Origin: Muribaculum sp. An289
GTDB taxonomy: Bacteria; Bacteroidota; Bacteroidia; Bacteroidales; UBA932
NCBI RefSeq assembly: GCF_002159555.1
Contig: NZ_NFIV01000006.1
Coordinates: 143,502-207,501, forward strand
Direction of reading: 5' to 3'
DNA length: 64,000 nucleotides
Below, piece by piece: positions 26,280-33,902 of the stretch. Within the stretch, counting starts at the first letter, position 1, and each line of letters opens with the position of its first letter. The notes under the pieces are model-generated. The model did no database searches and had not been told where the DNA came from. It saw nothing but the letters and a program-made list of their open reading frames with translations. The position numbers and the translations under genes are program-made.

Positions 26280-26450
26280 TCACCATTTTTGGTGAAAATC
26301 CACCGTTCCGGTAGCCGGATTTTGGGAAAATGGCTTAAAAAAATGCTTTGTCTGTATTTTTTTCACGGATTCAACGGATTTGCAAAGCCGTTTTGAAATT
26401 TGTTCGATAGTCATCCCTGCATACGACATGGCCAGGACGTTTTTTTTCAT
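26280..26450 (-). CDS. Possible 56-residue helix-turn-helix peptide
   Basis: From an ATG at 26450 the frame gives MKKNVLAMSYAGMTIEQISK, then a second helix with KRLCKSVESVKKIQTKHFF. The pattern A-G-M-T-x-E-Q-I-S-K-x-L-x-x-S-V-E-S-V-K resembles a LuxR or sigma region 4 helix-turn-helix. It ends 57 bases before xusA on the same strand, so it could be a small regulator in the Xus leader. Against it: no clear ribosome-binding site, and its start overlaps the decayed membrane-protein paralogue on the plus strand, of which it might be a shadow. Low certainty. Confidence 0.35.
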   Translation of the reverse strand: MKKNVLAMSYAGMTIEQISKRLCKSVESVKKIQTKHFFKPFSQNPATGTVDFHQKW

Positions 26451-26773
26451 TGTCGTCGAGAAATGTCTGGGGTTTTTCCGTCCAATACTCCGTGTCGGGG
26501 TTGTATTTCCATGCAGCATGGGTTGTGTCCGGTTTGTTTTTACTGGCATTTGCCGTAAGGCTTGTTGTAGTATTGTCGTGCGGGGAAGCCAGGACTTTGG
26601 CAGTGCGGGATGGCGGAGGGGACGGACTTGTTTTTCCAGCCGTCTTATTGCTTTTCGCAGTCGAGTTTCACCGTACCGGAAGGGCGGATGCGGCCATGAT
26701 TGCCCTGGTTGTTTTTGTTCTGGCGTTTTGCGCTTCGCTTTTCCTGATGTTTCGCGGCGTAAGTGAAAAGTAA
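26450..26773 (+). pseudogene. Decayed paralogue of the small membrane protein at 20766
   Basis: About 107 residues, of which 75 align with the gene at 20766-21161: AWVVSGLFLLAFAVRLVVVL, LVFPAVLLLFAVEFHRTG and MIALVVFVLAFCASLFLMF correspond to its last three helices, and GEARTLAVRDGG corresponds to KEARFLAMKDSG. The first helix is missing or scrambled and the frame has no ATG in its early part (only TTG or GTG). The best reading is a degenerate copy. It lies just upstream of the tRNA-Lys pair, on the opposite side of the Xus operon from its relative. Confidence 0.6.
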
Positions 26774-26837
26774 AAAGAAAGAACTTTTGAAAAATTTTAA
26801 ACAGCTTCAAAGAAGCTTCTAAAAATTCGAAAGAAAT

Positions 26838-26868
26838 TTTGCGGGTAATAAAAATATGTTTACCTTTG
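26838..26868 (+). promoter_or_regulatory. Promoter of the tRNA-Lys pair
   Basis: TTTG (26838-26841), 19 bases, TACCTTTG (26861-26868): an exact consensus match upstream of both tRNA-Lys genes. Confidence 0.85.
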
Positions 26869-26903
26869 CAGTCCCGTTCGGAAAACGAAGGGGAATAAGG
26901 TTG

Positions 26904-26976
26904 GATTCGTTAGCTCAGTTGGTAGAGCACAACACTTTTAATGTTGGGGTCCTGGGTTCGAGCCCCAGACGGATCA
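26904..26976 (+). tRNA. tRNA-Lys (UUU)
   Basis: A 73-base cloverleaf with acceptor stem GATTCGT/ACGGATC, anticodon TTT in loop CTTTTAA, T loop TTCGAGC and discriminator A. The CCA end is not encoded (CAAG follows). Confidence 0.97.
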
Positions 26977-26998
26977 CAAGACGGCGTTTGCCGGACAT

Positions 26999-27072
26999 GC
27001 TTCCTTAGCTCAGTTGGCTAGAGCATCTGACTCTTAATCAGAGGGTCCTGGGTTCGAGCCCCAGAGGAAGTA
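26999..27072 (+). tRNA. tRNA-Lys (CUU)
   Basis: A 74-base cloverleaf with acceptor stem GCTTCCT/AGGAAGT (first pair G-U), anticodon CTT in loop CTCTTAA, T loop TTCGAGC and discriminator A. CCA is not encoded. It is co-transcribed with the preceding tRNA-Lys (22-base spacer). Confidence 0.97.
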
Positions 27073-27076
27073 CTTC

Positions 27077-27112
27077 AAAAAGCACTTGCAGCGATGTTGC
27101 AGGTGCTTTTTG
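27077..27112 (+). terminator. Terminator of the tRNA-Lys transcript
   Basis: AAAGCAC-TTGCA pairs with TGCAG-GTGCTTT around GCGATGT, followed by TTTTTG. Confidence 0.8.
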
Positions 27113-27188
27113 TTTTCGGGCAGCCATAGCACGGGCGGGCAGGGGCAAGGAGTGGGAAACAGGAGCGGGAAATGTGAACCGAACCTAC

Positions 27189-27340
27189 TTGAAGCGAGTA
27201 AATTATTTACAAATATCTAATTATCAATTATTTAGAAAAACGCAACTCGCTTTCAACCATGTCCTCATACCCCTCAAAAACGAGCTTAATTTTGATAAAT
27301 TATTGATTGTTAATGATTTAACAAAATGTAACTCGCTCCA
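27189..27340. repeat. Paired-core intergenic repeat, element C
   Basis: Two units. Unit 1 is flanked by the inverted arms TTGAAGCGAGT (27189-27199) and ACTCGCTTTCAA (27245-27256), which enclose the core TAATTATCAATTATTTAG. Unit 2 has core TATTGATTGTTAATGATTT and ends with the arm ACTCGCTCCAAA from 27331. The arms share GCGAGT but have nothing in common with the GGCTGTGGGGT arms of element D next to it. Confidence 0.7.
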
Positions 27341-27417
27341 AACTTTCGTTTTCTGGCGATCAGGGAAACAACATCTTTGCCGAGGGACTGGCGGGCGAAT
27401 CGGATTTTACCGGCATA

Positions 27418-27590
27418 TTTTTCACCCCACAGCCATCCGGTTCCTTCTGAAATGATTGATAATCAGTAATTTACAAAAACACAAGCTGTCTTTGGGTGCC
27501 TCAGAAAGTACCCAAGCGCAGATGTGATTTTTATAAACTGCTTATTATCAACACTTTACAAGAACACAGGCTGGCTGTGGGGTAGAAAAA
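27418..27590. repeat. Paired-core intergenic repeat, element D
   Basis: A 173-base element matching element A end to end. Outer inverted repeat: TTTTTCACCCCACAGCCA at the left and TGGCTGTGGGGT-AGAAAAA at the right. Inner hairpin: TTGGGT / ACCCAA. Cores: ATTGATAATCAGTAATTTAC and TTATTATCAACACTTTAC, each followed by a CACAAGCTG or CACAGGCTG arm. It lies between convergent genes. Confidence 0.75.
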
Positions 27591-27730
27591 GTTGATTTTG
27601 TCCGGTCACGGGCGAGAAATGAGGCCACGGAAGTTTCCGACCGGAATTATCCGCTGGTCCCTTATTCTTTTTGACAAGCCGGAGATTGAACAGAAGGAAA
27701 TGGGGCGCGGCGGTCCATTAACGCAAAATA

Positions 27731-27760
27731 AAAGCGGTCCGCAAAATAACGGGCCGCTTC
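27731..27760 (-). terminator. Terminator of hsp20
   Basis: Stem AAGCGGCCCG / CGGACCGCTT (one mismatch) on the minus strand, loop TTATTTTG, followed by TTTATTTT. It lies 20 bases after the hsp20 stop. Confidence 0.8.
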
Positions 27761-27779
27761 AATTTAACCGTTTGATTCA

Positions 27780-28229
27780 CTATTCGATATCTATCGTATG
27801 GATAGAGTTTTCGGGTTTCTCTTCTTCTTTCTTAGGCAATACTATGGTAAGCACGCCGTGTTCCATTTTTGCGGAAATGCCTTTCTTGTCGACGTTGTCA
27901 GGCAATACCAGGCTCTGCTGGAACCTGCTGTAAGAGAACTCCCTTCTAAGGTATTTTCCTTCTTTCTTCTTGCCTTCCCCTTCCTTGTTCTCGTATTTTT
28001 TCTCCATTTCAATTGTCAGTTCGTCATCGTTGGCGATATTGATTTTGAAATCGGATTTGGTGAGACCCGGGGCGGCGACTTCTACCGTAAAGTCCTTTTC
28101 GTTTTCTATGATGTTTACGGCAGGTGAAGTGCTGTTCAACCTTGCTACATTGTTACTCATGAAGTCATCGTCGAATATGTCATTGAATATAGACGGTAAC
28201 CAATACTGATTTCTTCTAACGAGTGCCAT
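27780..28229 (-). CDS. Small heat shock protein, Hsp20/alpha-crystallin family
   Basis: A 149-residue ATP-independent chaperone that holds unfolding proteins in oligomers. The alpha-crystallin domain spans about 35-140: PAVNIIENEKDFTVEVAAPGLTKSDF, then LTIEMEKKYE and the closing GVLTIVLPKKEEEKPENSIHTIDIE with the I-x-I-type tail that docks into neighbouring subunits. GGAGG lies 9 bases before the ATG at 28229, so the in-frame start five codons upstream is rejected. Monocistronic with its own terminator. No standard promoter box was found upstream, as might suit stress control. Confidence 0.92.
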   Translation of the reverse strand: MALVRRNQYWLPSIFNDIFDDDFMSNNVARLNSTSPAVNIIENEKDFTVEVAAPGLTKSDFKINIANDDELTIEMEKKYENKEGEGKKKEGKYLRREFSYSRFQQSLVLPDNVDKKGISAKMEHGVLTIVLPKKEEEKPENSIHTIDIE

Positions 28230-28423
28230 AATTATATCCTCCAAATTTTAAATTCAACTTTTATTCTCTGAACCCGACCTTCATCGGATTCGACGTATGT
28301 TTTGTCAAAGGATGTGCCAGCGGAAAAATCGTTGTAAAAACGGCCCTGTTTGCGCCAAAAAGTCATTAATACGACAATTTTTCACCCGAAAAGTGACAAA
28401 TTTTCTTAAAAAGGCTTAAAAAT

Positions 28424-28454
28424 TTTGGTGTTTCATTAAAAACCTCTATATTTG
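28424..28454 (+). promoter_or_regulatory. Promoter of tRNA-Asn
   Basis: TTTG (28424-28427), 19 bases, TATATTTG (28447-28454), an exact consensus match. Confidence 0.85.
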
Positions 28455-28493
28455 CAGTCGCAAAAGCGAGTTTTATAAAGGTTTATATTACAA

Positions 28494-28567
28494 TCCTCAT
28501 TAGCTCAGTTGGTTAGAGCATCTGACTGTTAATCAGAGGGTCCTAGGTTCAAGTCCTAGATGAGGAG
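28494..28567 (+). tRNA. tRNA-Asn (GUU)
   Basis: A 74-base cloverleaf with acceptor stem TCCTCAT/ATGAGGA, anticodon GTT in loop CTGTTAA, T stem CTAGG/CCTAG and discriminator G, as expected for tRNA-Asn. CCA is not encoded. Confidence 0.97.
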
Positions 28568-28568
28568 C

Positions 28569-28606
28569 AGAAATCCGCTCGTAAGAGCGGATTTCTTTTT
28601 TTTTGT
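28569..28606 (+). terminator. Terminator of tRNA-Asn
   Basis: Perfect 12-bp stem AGAAATCCGCTC / GAGCGGATTTCT with a GTAA loop, followed by a run of T. Confidence 0.9.
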
Positions 28607-28679
28607 TTCTTGCAAAATAGGTTTATTTTTTTTAATTTTACAACCGATAACTTCTATAAACAACTTAAAACTCGATGCA

Positions 28680-30736
28680 ATGAAACATTTCTTTTATTTT
28701 ACGGCAGCCGCCGTCGCTTTTCTGGTAATCAACGGATGTGAGCAAATCCCCCCCCCCCCAAGCCTGTTTTTGAGCCTGTATCTTCTGAGGATATGACAGT
28801 TCCGTGCTCCGGCGGTATTTTTTCAGTGGCATACGAAATCGTCAATCCATCGGAAAACGGGGATGTATTGGCGCATACCGAAGCTGATTGGATCACGGAT
28901 TTCGATTATTCAGTTTTCGGCGAGGTGAAATTCCTGGTTGAAGAGAATATCGGGAAAGACAAGCGCGAAAGCGTGATATTTCTGGAATATGAATATTCAG
29001 AAGGCGAATCTTTGGAGTTCGGTGTCAAAATTGTTCAGGAGGCGGCAGGGGATCTTCCTCCGGAGCCGGACGACGATCCTTTTACGATAGAAGTTTATGA
29101 AATAGGTGCGACTTCCGCCAAAGTGAAAACCACGCCGCTCGACATGGAGCTTACCTATACGTCCCAGTTGATGACCAAGGCTGATTTCGAATATCAGGTA
29201 GGAGATGTGGATAATGCGCAGCAGTGGCTGAGGGAGACCTTCGAATACATGGCGTACAGTTATGGTATGACTTTCTATGATTTTATGAAGGCTTTCCTGA
29301 TAAGCGGTGTCGAGGATTATCCTTATACGGGATTGCTTCCCGAAACCGAACATATCGTTTTTGCCGTGGGGCTTGACTATGAGTGTAATTTCACTACCGA
29401 ATTTTATATAGGTGCGAATTTTTTTACGATGGAGTTTACCCTTACCGACTTGTCGTTTACCATGGATGTAGTTCCGGAAGCAAGGACCGCTTTCGTTGTT
29501 ACGACTCCTTCCGACATGACCGCCAATTATGTAGTCTTTCCGATTATGCAGTCCGACTGTGCAGGATTGTCAGACGAGGATATCATCCAAAGTATAATCG
29601 ATGCATATTCCATGTTCATAGAGGTATATGTGGTTTATGGGATAAACGAGAGGAATTTTACCGGATTAGAGCCTGACACGGATTATTATGCATTGGCTTT
29701 CGGTTTTGAGCCGAGTGCTTTCATGTATACTTCGAATCTCCACAAAGAACCTTTCACTACATTGAATACGGGTGACCCGACCAAGGTTACTTTCGACATA
29801 TCTGCCGACAGGATAAGTGCTTATTTTGCAGATATTACCGTAAAACCTTCGGACGCGTCGGTGTTTTATCTTTACAATGTCATCCAGAAATCTCTTTATG
29901 AGTCTTATGGCGGAGACAAGGACGCTCTGCAACGGTATTCGGATGAGCTCATAGATGAATTATACCAAGATTATGTGGGCTATGGATATACTTGGGAAGA
30001 AATTGTGGAACAATTTTATGTTGCAGGCGAAACGACTTTTACTGCTGAATGCCTTGTCCCGGAAACGGAATATTATGTTTGGGCGGCCACATGTGATGAA
30101 CAGGGTGTATTCTTATCGGAACCGGCTCTCGTACCGTTTGTTACAGAGCAACATGTACCTTCCGACGCGTATGTTCCAGGCATAGTGGACGAGTATTTCG
30201 ATGGTTATGAAATAGCCGAATACAATCCTCTTTATGGCGGATATCAGGGCATGGTTGTCGTTCCGATCGTATATGAGCCTAACGATTCGGCTGTAGATTG
30301 GTGCGTGTCCGTTTTCCAAGGAGACGTAGTCGCCATGTATGGCGAAGATGATGTGTTCTTATCCACATTGGAAAGCTCGCAGTGGGGGCAGAACATTGTG
30401 GGCATACCTACTTTCGCATTAATGTACGATCAGCCGTATACTGTAACTACTATTGCAGTGGATGAGGATGGAAATTACGGTGAGATGTATCATCAGGTAT
30501 ACACAATGACAAAAGATGGAGTGGCTCCGCCTGAAAATGTTGATTATTATTTTAATCAGTTCATGCCGTATTCAGGATATCCGGAGGAGTTAAAACGCGT
30601 GATGCCGAAGATAATGTGCCATAAGGAGGATAAGCCTGACTGCGTAGCGGATACGTCCGAATCTTTGGATATGGGAGAATTGCCTCCGATCGGCAAAGAT
30701 TCGTCTGGAAAGATAATTAAAGCTGATTTGTTTTGA
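28680..30736 (+). CDS. BACON/Fn3-like lipoprotein, frame broken at a poly-C tract (possible phase-variable gene)
   Basis: The ATG at 28680 starts a lipoprotein signal MKHFFYFTAAAVAFLVINGC, with Cys20 in a lipobox, but the frame ends after 38 residues because 12 cytosines (28748-28759) follow two codons later. With 10 or 13 C the frame joins the long frame to 30736 and gives a 685-residue protein (13 C). That body begins KPVFEPVSSEDMTVPCSGG, a BACON domain, then at least three Fn3-like units closing in GLLPETEHIVFAVGLDYE, GLEPDTDYYALAFGFEPS and CLVPETEYYVWAATCDEQG. The same motifs occur in the lipoprotein at 11956. As read, the gene is off. Either slipped-strand variation or a sequencing/assembly error in the C run explains it. 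Confidence 0.75.
28748..28759. repeat. 12-cytosine homopolymer tract
   Basis: Twelve C in a row, nine codons before the main body of the lipoprotein and two codons after the lipobox Cys. Length modulo 3 decides whether signal and body are in one frame. Confidence 0.95.
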
Positions 30737-30750
30737 TTGCGAATAATGAC

Positions 30751-30758
30751 TAATTTTG
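30751..30758 (+). promoter_or_regulatory. Promoter -7 element of the HU-domain gene
   Basis: TAATTTTG matches TAnnTTTG, 31 bases before the start codon and just after the stop of the lipoprotein gene. Confidence 0.65.
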
Positions 30759-30789
30759 CAAGAGCATTGTATTTCTAATTCACGCACGG

Positions 30790-31572
30790 ATGGACGTACT
30801 TCTTTTATCCCGTATGATTAAGGAGCTTGTGCTCGAAAACGACAGGGTTTCGCTTCCGGGACTCGGAGTTTTCGTCTGTGAGTATGTCCCTGCTTCATTT
30901 TCCGATAAGGGTTTTGTCATAAACCCTCCTTACAAGAGGATATATTTCAGGAGCAAGAAGGAAGATGACGGGCTTCTCGTTTCCTTTTATGCAGGGAAGA
31001 ACGGGGTGGATAAGGACGTTGCGGAAAAATTTGTCGAGGATGCGGTTTCGGACATAAGGCAGGAGCTTGAGTCGAAACGTTCCGTGGAATTTCCCGAGTT
31101 GGGGAAGTTGCGCTCGACAAAGGAAAATACTCTGTTTTTCGTGGCCGACCAGGATTTGGATATTTACCCCGACGGTTTCGGGTTGGTTTCGGTATCGTTG
31201 AAGAGCAGCGAGAGCGAAGACATTCCGGAATCTGTTCCGGTAACACCAGCGGTGCCAGTAGCATCGGCGACACCAGTGACTCCGGAGGTTCCGGCGGCAC
31301 CAGCGGTGCCAGTAGCCCCAGCGGCTCCAGCAGTATCGGAGACCGTGGAGACCCCAGTAACAGCGGCGACCCCGGAAGCCCCAGCGATTCCGGAAAGCGG
31401 GAAAAAGAAGGCCCCTGCATGGAAATGGGGGCTGGCGATTTCGGGTATAGTAGTTCTTGCGTTGGTGTTGTTCGCGATATCGGCCAGAATCTTTCCCGAC
31501 AGTGGCTTTATAAACGGGCTTCTGTACTCGGAAGAGGAAATCGAGATATTGAAATGGGCGGGACTTTTATGA
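30790..31572 (+). CDS. HU-domain (HU-CCDC81-like) membrane protein
   Basis: A 260-residue protein. Residues 1-130 form the HU-CCDC81 bacterial domain: LLLSRMIKELVLENDRVSLPGLGVFVCEYVPA, NPPYKRIYFRSKK and a VAEKFVEDAVSDIRQELESKRSVEFPELGKL segment. A linker of about 50 residues (152-205) is made of P, V, A and T in near-repeats such as TPEVPAAPAVPVAP. One helix follows, WGLAISGIVVLALVLFAISARIF, then 25 residues outside. In Bacteroidota such proteins normally end in a SPOR domain that binds peptidoglycan; it is missing here, so this is a short variant. Role in cell-envelope or DNA-membrane organisation is inferred from the family. Confidence 0.75.
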   Translation: MDVLLLSRMIKELVLENDRVSLPGLGVFVCEYVPASFSDKGFVINPPYKRIYFRSKKEDDGLLVSFYAGKNGVDKDVAEKFVEDAVSDIRQELESKRSVEFPELGKLRSTKENTLFFVADQDLDIYPDGFGLVSVSLKSSESEDIPESVPVTPAVPVASATPVTPEVPAAPAVPVAPAAPAVSETVETPVTAATPEAPAIPESGKKKAPAWKWGLAISGIVVLALVLFAISARIFPDSGFINGLLYSEEEIEILKWAGLL

Positions 31573-31580
31573 TCCCGCCC
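31556..31580 (+). terminator. Hairpin terminator overlapping the stop codon of the HU-domain gene
   Basis: GGGCGGGA (31556-31563) pairs with TCCCGCCC (31573-31580). The loop contains the TGA stop (31570-31572). The T-rich TGTTTCTTGTGTTTTTTG follows. Confidence 0.7.
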
Positions 31581-31635
31581 TGTTTCTTGTGTTTTTTGTC
31601 GTGCGGTTGACCGATTAGGCCGTACCGTTTGTTCG

Positions 31636-33822
31636 CTAACCTATTTCGGAACCGTTGTCCAGGACTTCTTCCGGAGTTATGAATCTCATTTTTCCATCGG
31701 GCTGGCGTGCCATCAGTATCATTCCCTTGGATTCGATTCCTTTTATTTTACGCGGAAGCAGGTTCGCGAGGACACAGATTTGCCTGCCGATCATCTGTTC
31801 CGGAGTGTAGTATTCCGCTATTCCGGATACGATTGTGCGCCTGTCGATGCCCGTATCTATGGTAAGTTTCAGAAGTTTGTCGGTCTTAGGAACTCTTTCG
31901 GCCTCCAGTACCGTGGCCGTGCGGATATCCATTTTCCCGAAATCGTCGAAGGTGCAGCTTTCCTTTTGTGGGGATACTGCCGGGCCGGCGGACTGTTTGG
32001 CAGCCAAGGCGGCACGTTCATTGGCCTTTTTTGCTTCCTCCAGTTTGTCCAGCTGTTTTTGTATGGCATCGTCTTCTATCTTTGCAAACAGAAGTTCCGG
32101 AGCCGACAACTGATGGCCGGCCGGAAGCAGGTCGCTCTCTCCGAGCCTGTCCCAGTACAATAATATGCGGCCGTCATTGCCGTTGGTGTCTCCGGTGGCC
32201 GAATCGGCAGGAATAGCCGGAACGGCAGGAATGGCAGGCACTCTGTCGAAATTGTCATCGGAAGTATGTTCGCCGTAATTGTTTATGTCGGCGTTGAGCA
32301 TTTTTCTCAATTTGCGGCAGCTGTCCGGGAGGAACGGCTCGAAGGCTATGGCGAGGTCGGCGCATATCTGCAACGATACGTTGAGTATCGAAGCCGTCCT
32401 GTCCATGTCTGTCTTGGCCGTTTTCCAAGGTTCGGTATCGGAAATGTATTTGTTTCCGAGCCGTGCTATTTCCATGGCCCCTTTGAGGGCTTCGCGGAAC
32501 TTGAAGTTTTCTATGCTTTCTTCGATGTTCTTCTTTATAAGAGGAATCTGCGACAGGGTTTCTGTGTCAACAGGCGCCGGTGAAAGGTTTTCAGGCACCT
32601 TCCCTCCGAAATATTTGTGCGAGAGCACTATCGCCCTGTTTACGAAGTTGCCGAATATCGCGACAAGTTCGCTGTTGTTGTGGGCCTGGAAATCCTTCCA
32701 TGTAAAATCGTTGTCCTTCGTTTCCGGCAGATTGGAACAGAGGACATACCTGAGGACGTCCTGCTGGCCAGGAAAATCCTGAAGGTACTCGTGCAGCCAT
32801 ACGGCATGGTTGCGCGAGGTGGACAGTTTCTCGCCTTCGAGGTTGAGGAACTCGTTTGCAGGCACGTTGTCCGGGAGGATGAACTCCCCGTATGCCTTGA
32901 GCATGGACGGGAAGACTATGCAATGGAATACGATGTTGTCCTTGCCTATGAAATGGATCATCCTCGTGTCCTTGCTCTTCCACCATTTCTCCCATGTGCG
33001 CGGGAGGAGCTCTATGGTATTGGAAATATAGCCGATAGGGGCATCGAACCATACGTAAAGTACTTTGCCCTCGGCCCCTTCCACGGGTACGGGAACTCCC
33101 CAGTCGAGGTCGCGGCTTACCGCCCTCGGCTGCAATCCTCCGTCAAGCCAGGACTTGCATTGGCCGTACACGTTAGGCTTCCATTCCTTGTGTTCTTCGA
33201 GAATCCATTCTTTCAGCCATCCTTCATATTGGTCCAAAGGAAGATACCAGTGTTTGGTCTTTTTCTTTACAGGCTCGCTTCCGCTTATAGCCGAGTGCGG
33301 ATTTATGAGCTCTTCAGGGCTGAGGGTGCTTCCGCACTTCTCGCACTGGTCGCCGTAGGCTCCTTCATTGCCGCATTTCGGGCAGGTTCCCACAATGTAT
33401 CTGTCGGCAAGGAATGTTTTCGCTTCCGGGTCGTAGTATTGCTCGCTTTCCTTTACGATGAACTTCCCTTCGTCATAAAGTTTTCTGAAAAAATCCGCCG
33501 CGAAGCGGTGGTGGGTAGGGGAGCTCGTCCTTGAATATATGTCGAAATCGATTCCGAGCCCGGAAAACGAATCCTTTATCATTTTATGGTATTTGTCCAC
33601 GATGTCCTGAGGAGAACAGCCTTCCTTTTTCGCCTTTATCGTTATTGGCACGCCGTGTTCATCGGAACCGCAGACAAAAAGCACTTTTTCACCGCGCATT
33701 CGCAAGTACCTTACATAAATGTCGGCCGGAACATAGACTCCGGCGAGATGTCCGATGTGAAGGGGCCCGTTGGCGTAAGGCAGGGCGCATGTTACGAGTG
33801 TGCGTTTGAAATTCTTTTCCAT
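31636..33822 (-). CDS. metG: Methionyl-tRNA synthetase with C-terminal tRNA-binding domain
   Basis: A 728-residue class I synthetase that charges tRNA-Met and so also supplies the initiator tRNA encoded at 1873. It has PLHIGHLAG near residue 20, the zinc knuckle [18 protein letters not shown] near 145-165, [12 protein letters not shown], and KLSTS near 332 in place of KMSKS. Residues about 615-725 are the OB-fold tRNA-binding domain ([23 protein letters not shown] and [23 protein letters not shown]), as in the long MetG form. The linker near 565-600 is rich in Ala, Pro and Asp. Single-gene transcript with its own promoter. Confidence 0.97.
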   Translation of the reverse strand: MEKNFKRTLVTCALPYANGPLHIGHLAGVYVPADIYVRYLRMRGEKVLFVCGSDEHGVPITIKAKKEGCSPQDIVDKYHKMIKDSFSGLGIDFDIYSRTSSPTHHRFAADFFRKLYDEGKFIVKESEQYYDPEAKTFLADRYIVGTCPKCGNEGAYGDQCEKCGSTLSPEELINPHSAISGSEPVKKKTKHWYLPLDQYEGWLKEWILEEHKEWKPNVYGQCKSWLDGGLQPRAVSRDLDWGVPVPVEGAEGKVLYVWFDAPIGYISNTIELLPRTWEKWWKSKDTRMIHFIGKDNIVFHCIVFPSMLKAYGEFILPDNVPANEFLNLEGEKLSTSRNHAVWLHEYLQDFPGQQDVLRYVLCSNLPETKDNDFTWKDFQAHNNSELVAIFGNFVNRAIVLSHKYFGGKVPENLSPAPVDTETLSQIPLIKKNIEESIENFKFREALKGAMEIARLGNKYISDTEPWKTAKTDMDRTASILNVSLQICADLAIAFEPFLPDSCRKLRKMLNADINNYGEHTSDDNFDRVPAIPAVPAIPADSATGDTNGNDGRILLYWDRLGESDLLPAGHQLSAPELLFAKIEDDAIQKQLDKLEEAKKANERAALAAKQSAGPAVSPQKESCTFDDFGKMDIRTATVLEAERVPKTDKLLKLTIDTGIDRRTIVSGIAEYYTPEQMIGRQICVLANLLPRKIKGIESKGMILMARQPDGKMRFITPEEVLDNGSEIG

Positions 33823-33857
33823 AAAACAATTTTATTAGAATATGTTTATAAAACATG

Positions 33858-33865
33858 CAAAATTA
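33858..33865 (-). promoter_or_regulatory. Promoter -7 element of metG
   Basis: TAATTTTG on the minus strand matches TAnnTTTG, 36 bases upstream of the metG ATG. Confidence 0.65.
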
Positions 33866-33902
33866 ACGAAAAAAAGCGGAAAGGACGTGCGTGTGCGCAT
33901 TT

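Larger units (their letters stand above)
27112..27730. other. Intergenic region with two paired-core repeats
   Basis: This region between the tRNA-Lys terminator and the hsp20 terminator holds repeat elements C (27189-27340) and D (27418-27590). An open frame at 27174-27455 runs straight through element C and part of the spacer and is not taken as a gene. Confidence 0.65.

Noticed and set aside
26280..26810. Long minus-strand frame of 176 codons upstream of xusA
   Set aside because: Only its last 56 codons look like protein (kept as a low-confidence HTH peptide); the rest is the shadow of the decayed membrane-protein copy.
27174..27455. Open frame of 93 codons between tRNA-Lys and hsp20
   Set aside because: It runs through repeat element C and its spacer, has no ribosome-binding site, and reads low-complexity A+T sequence.
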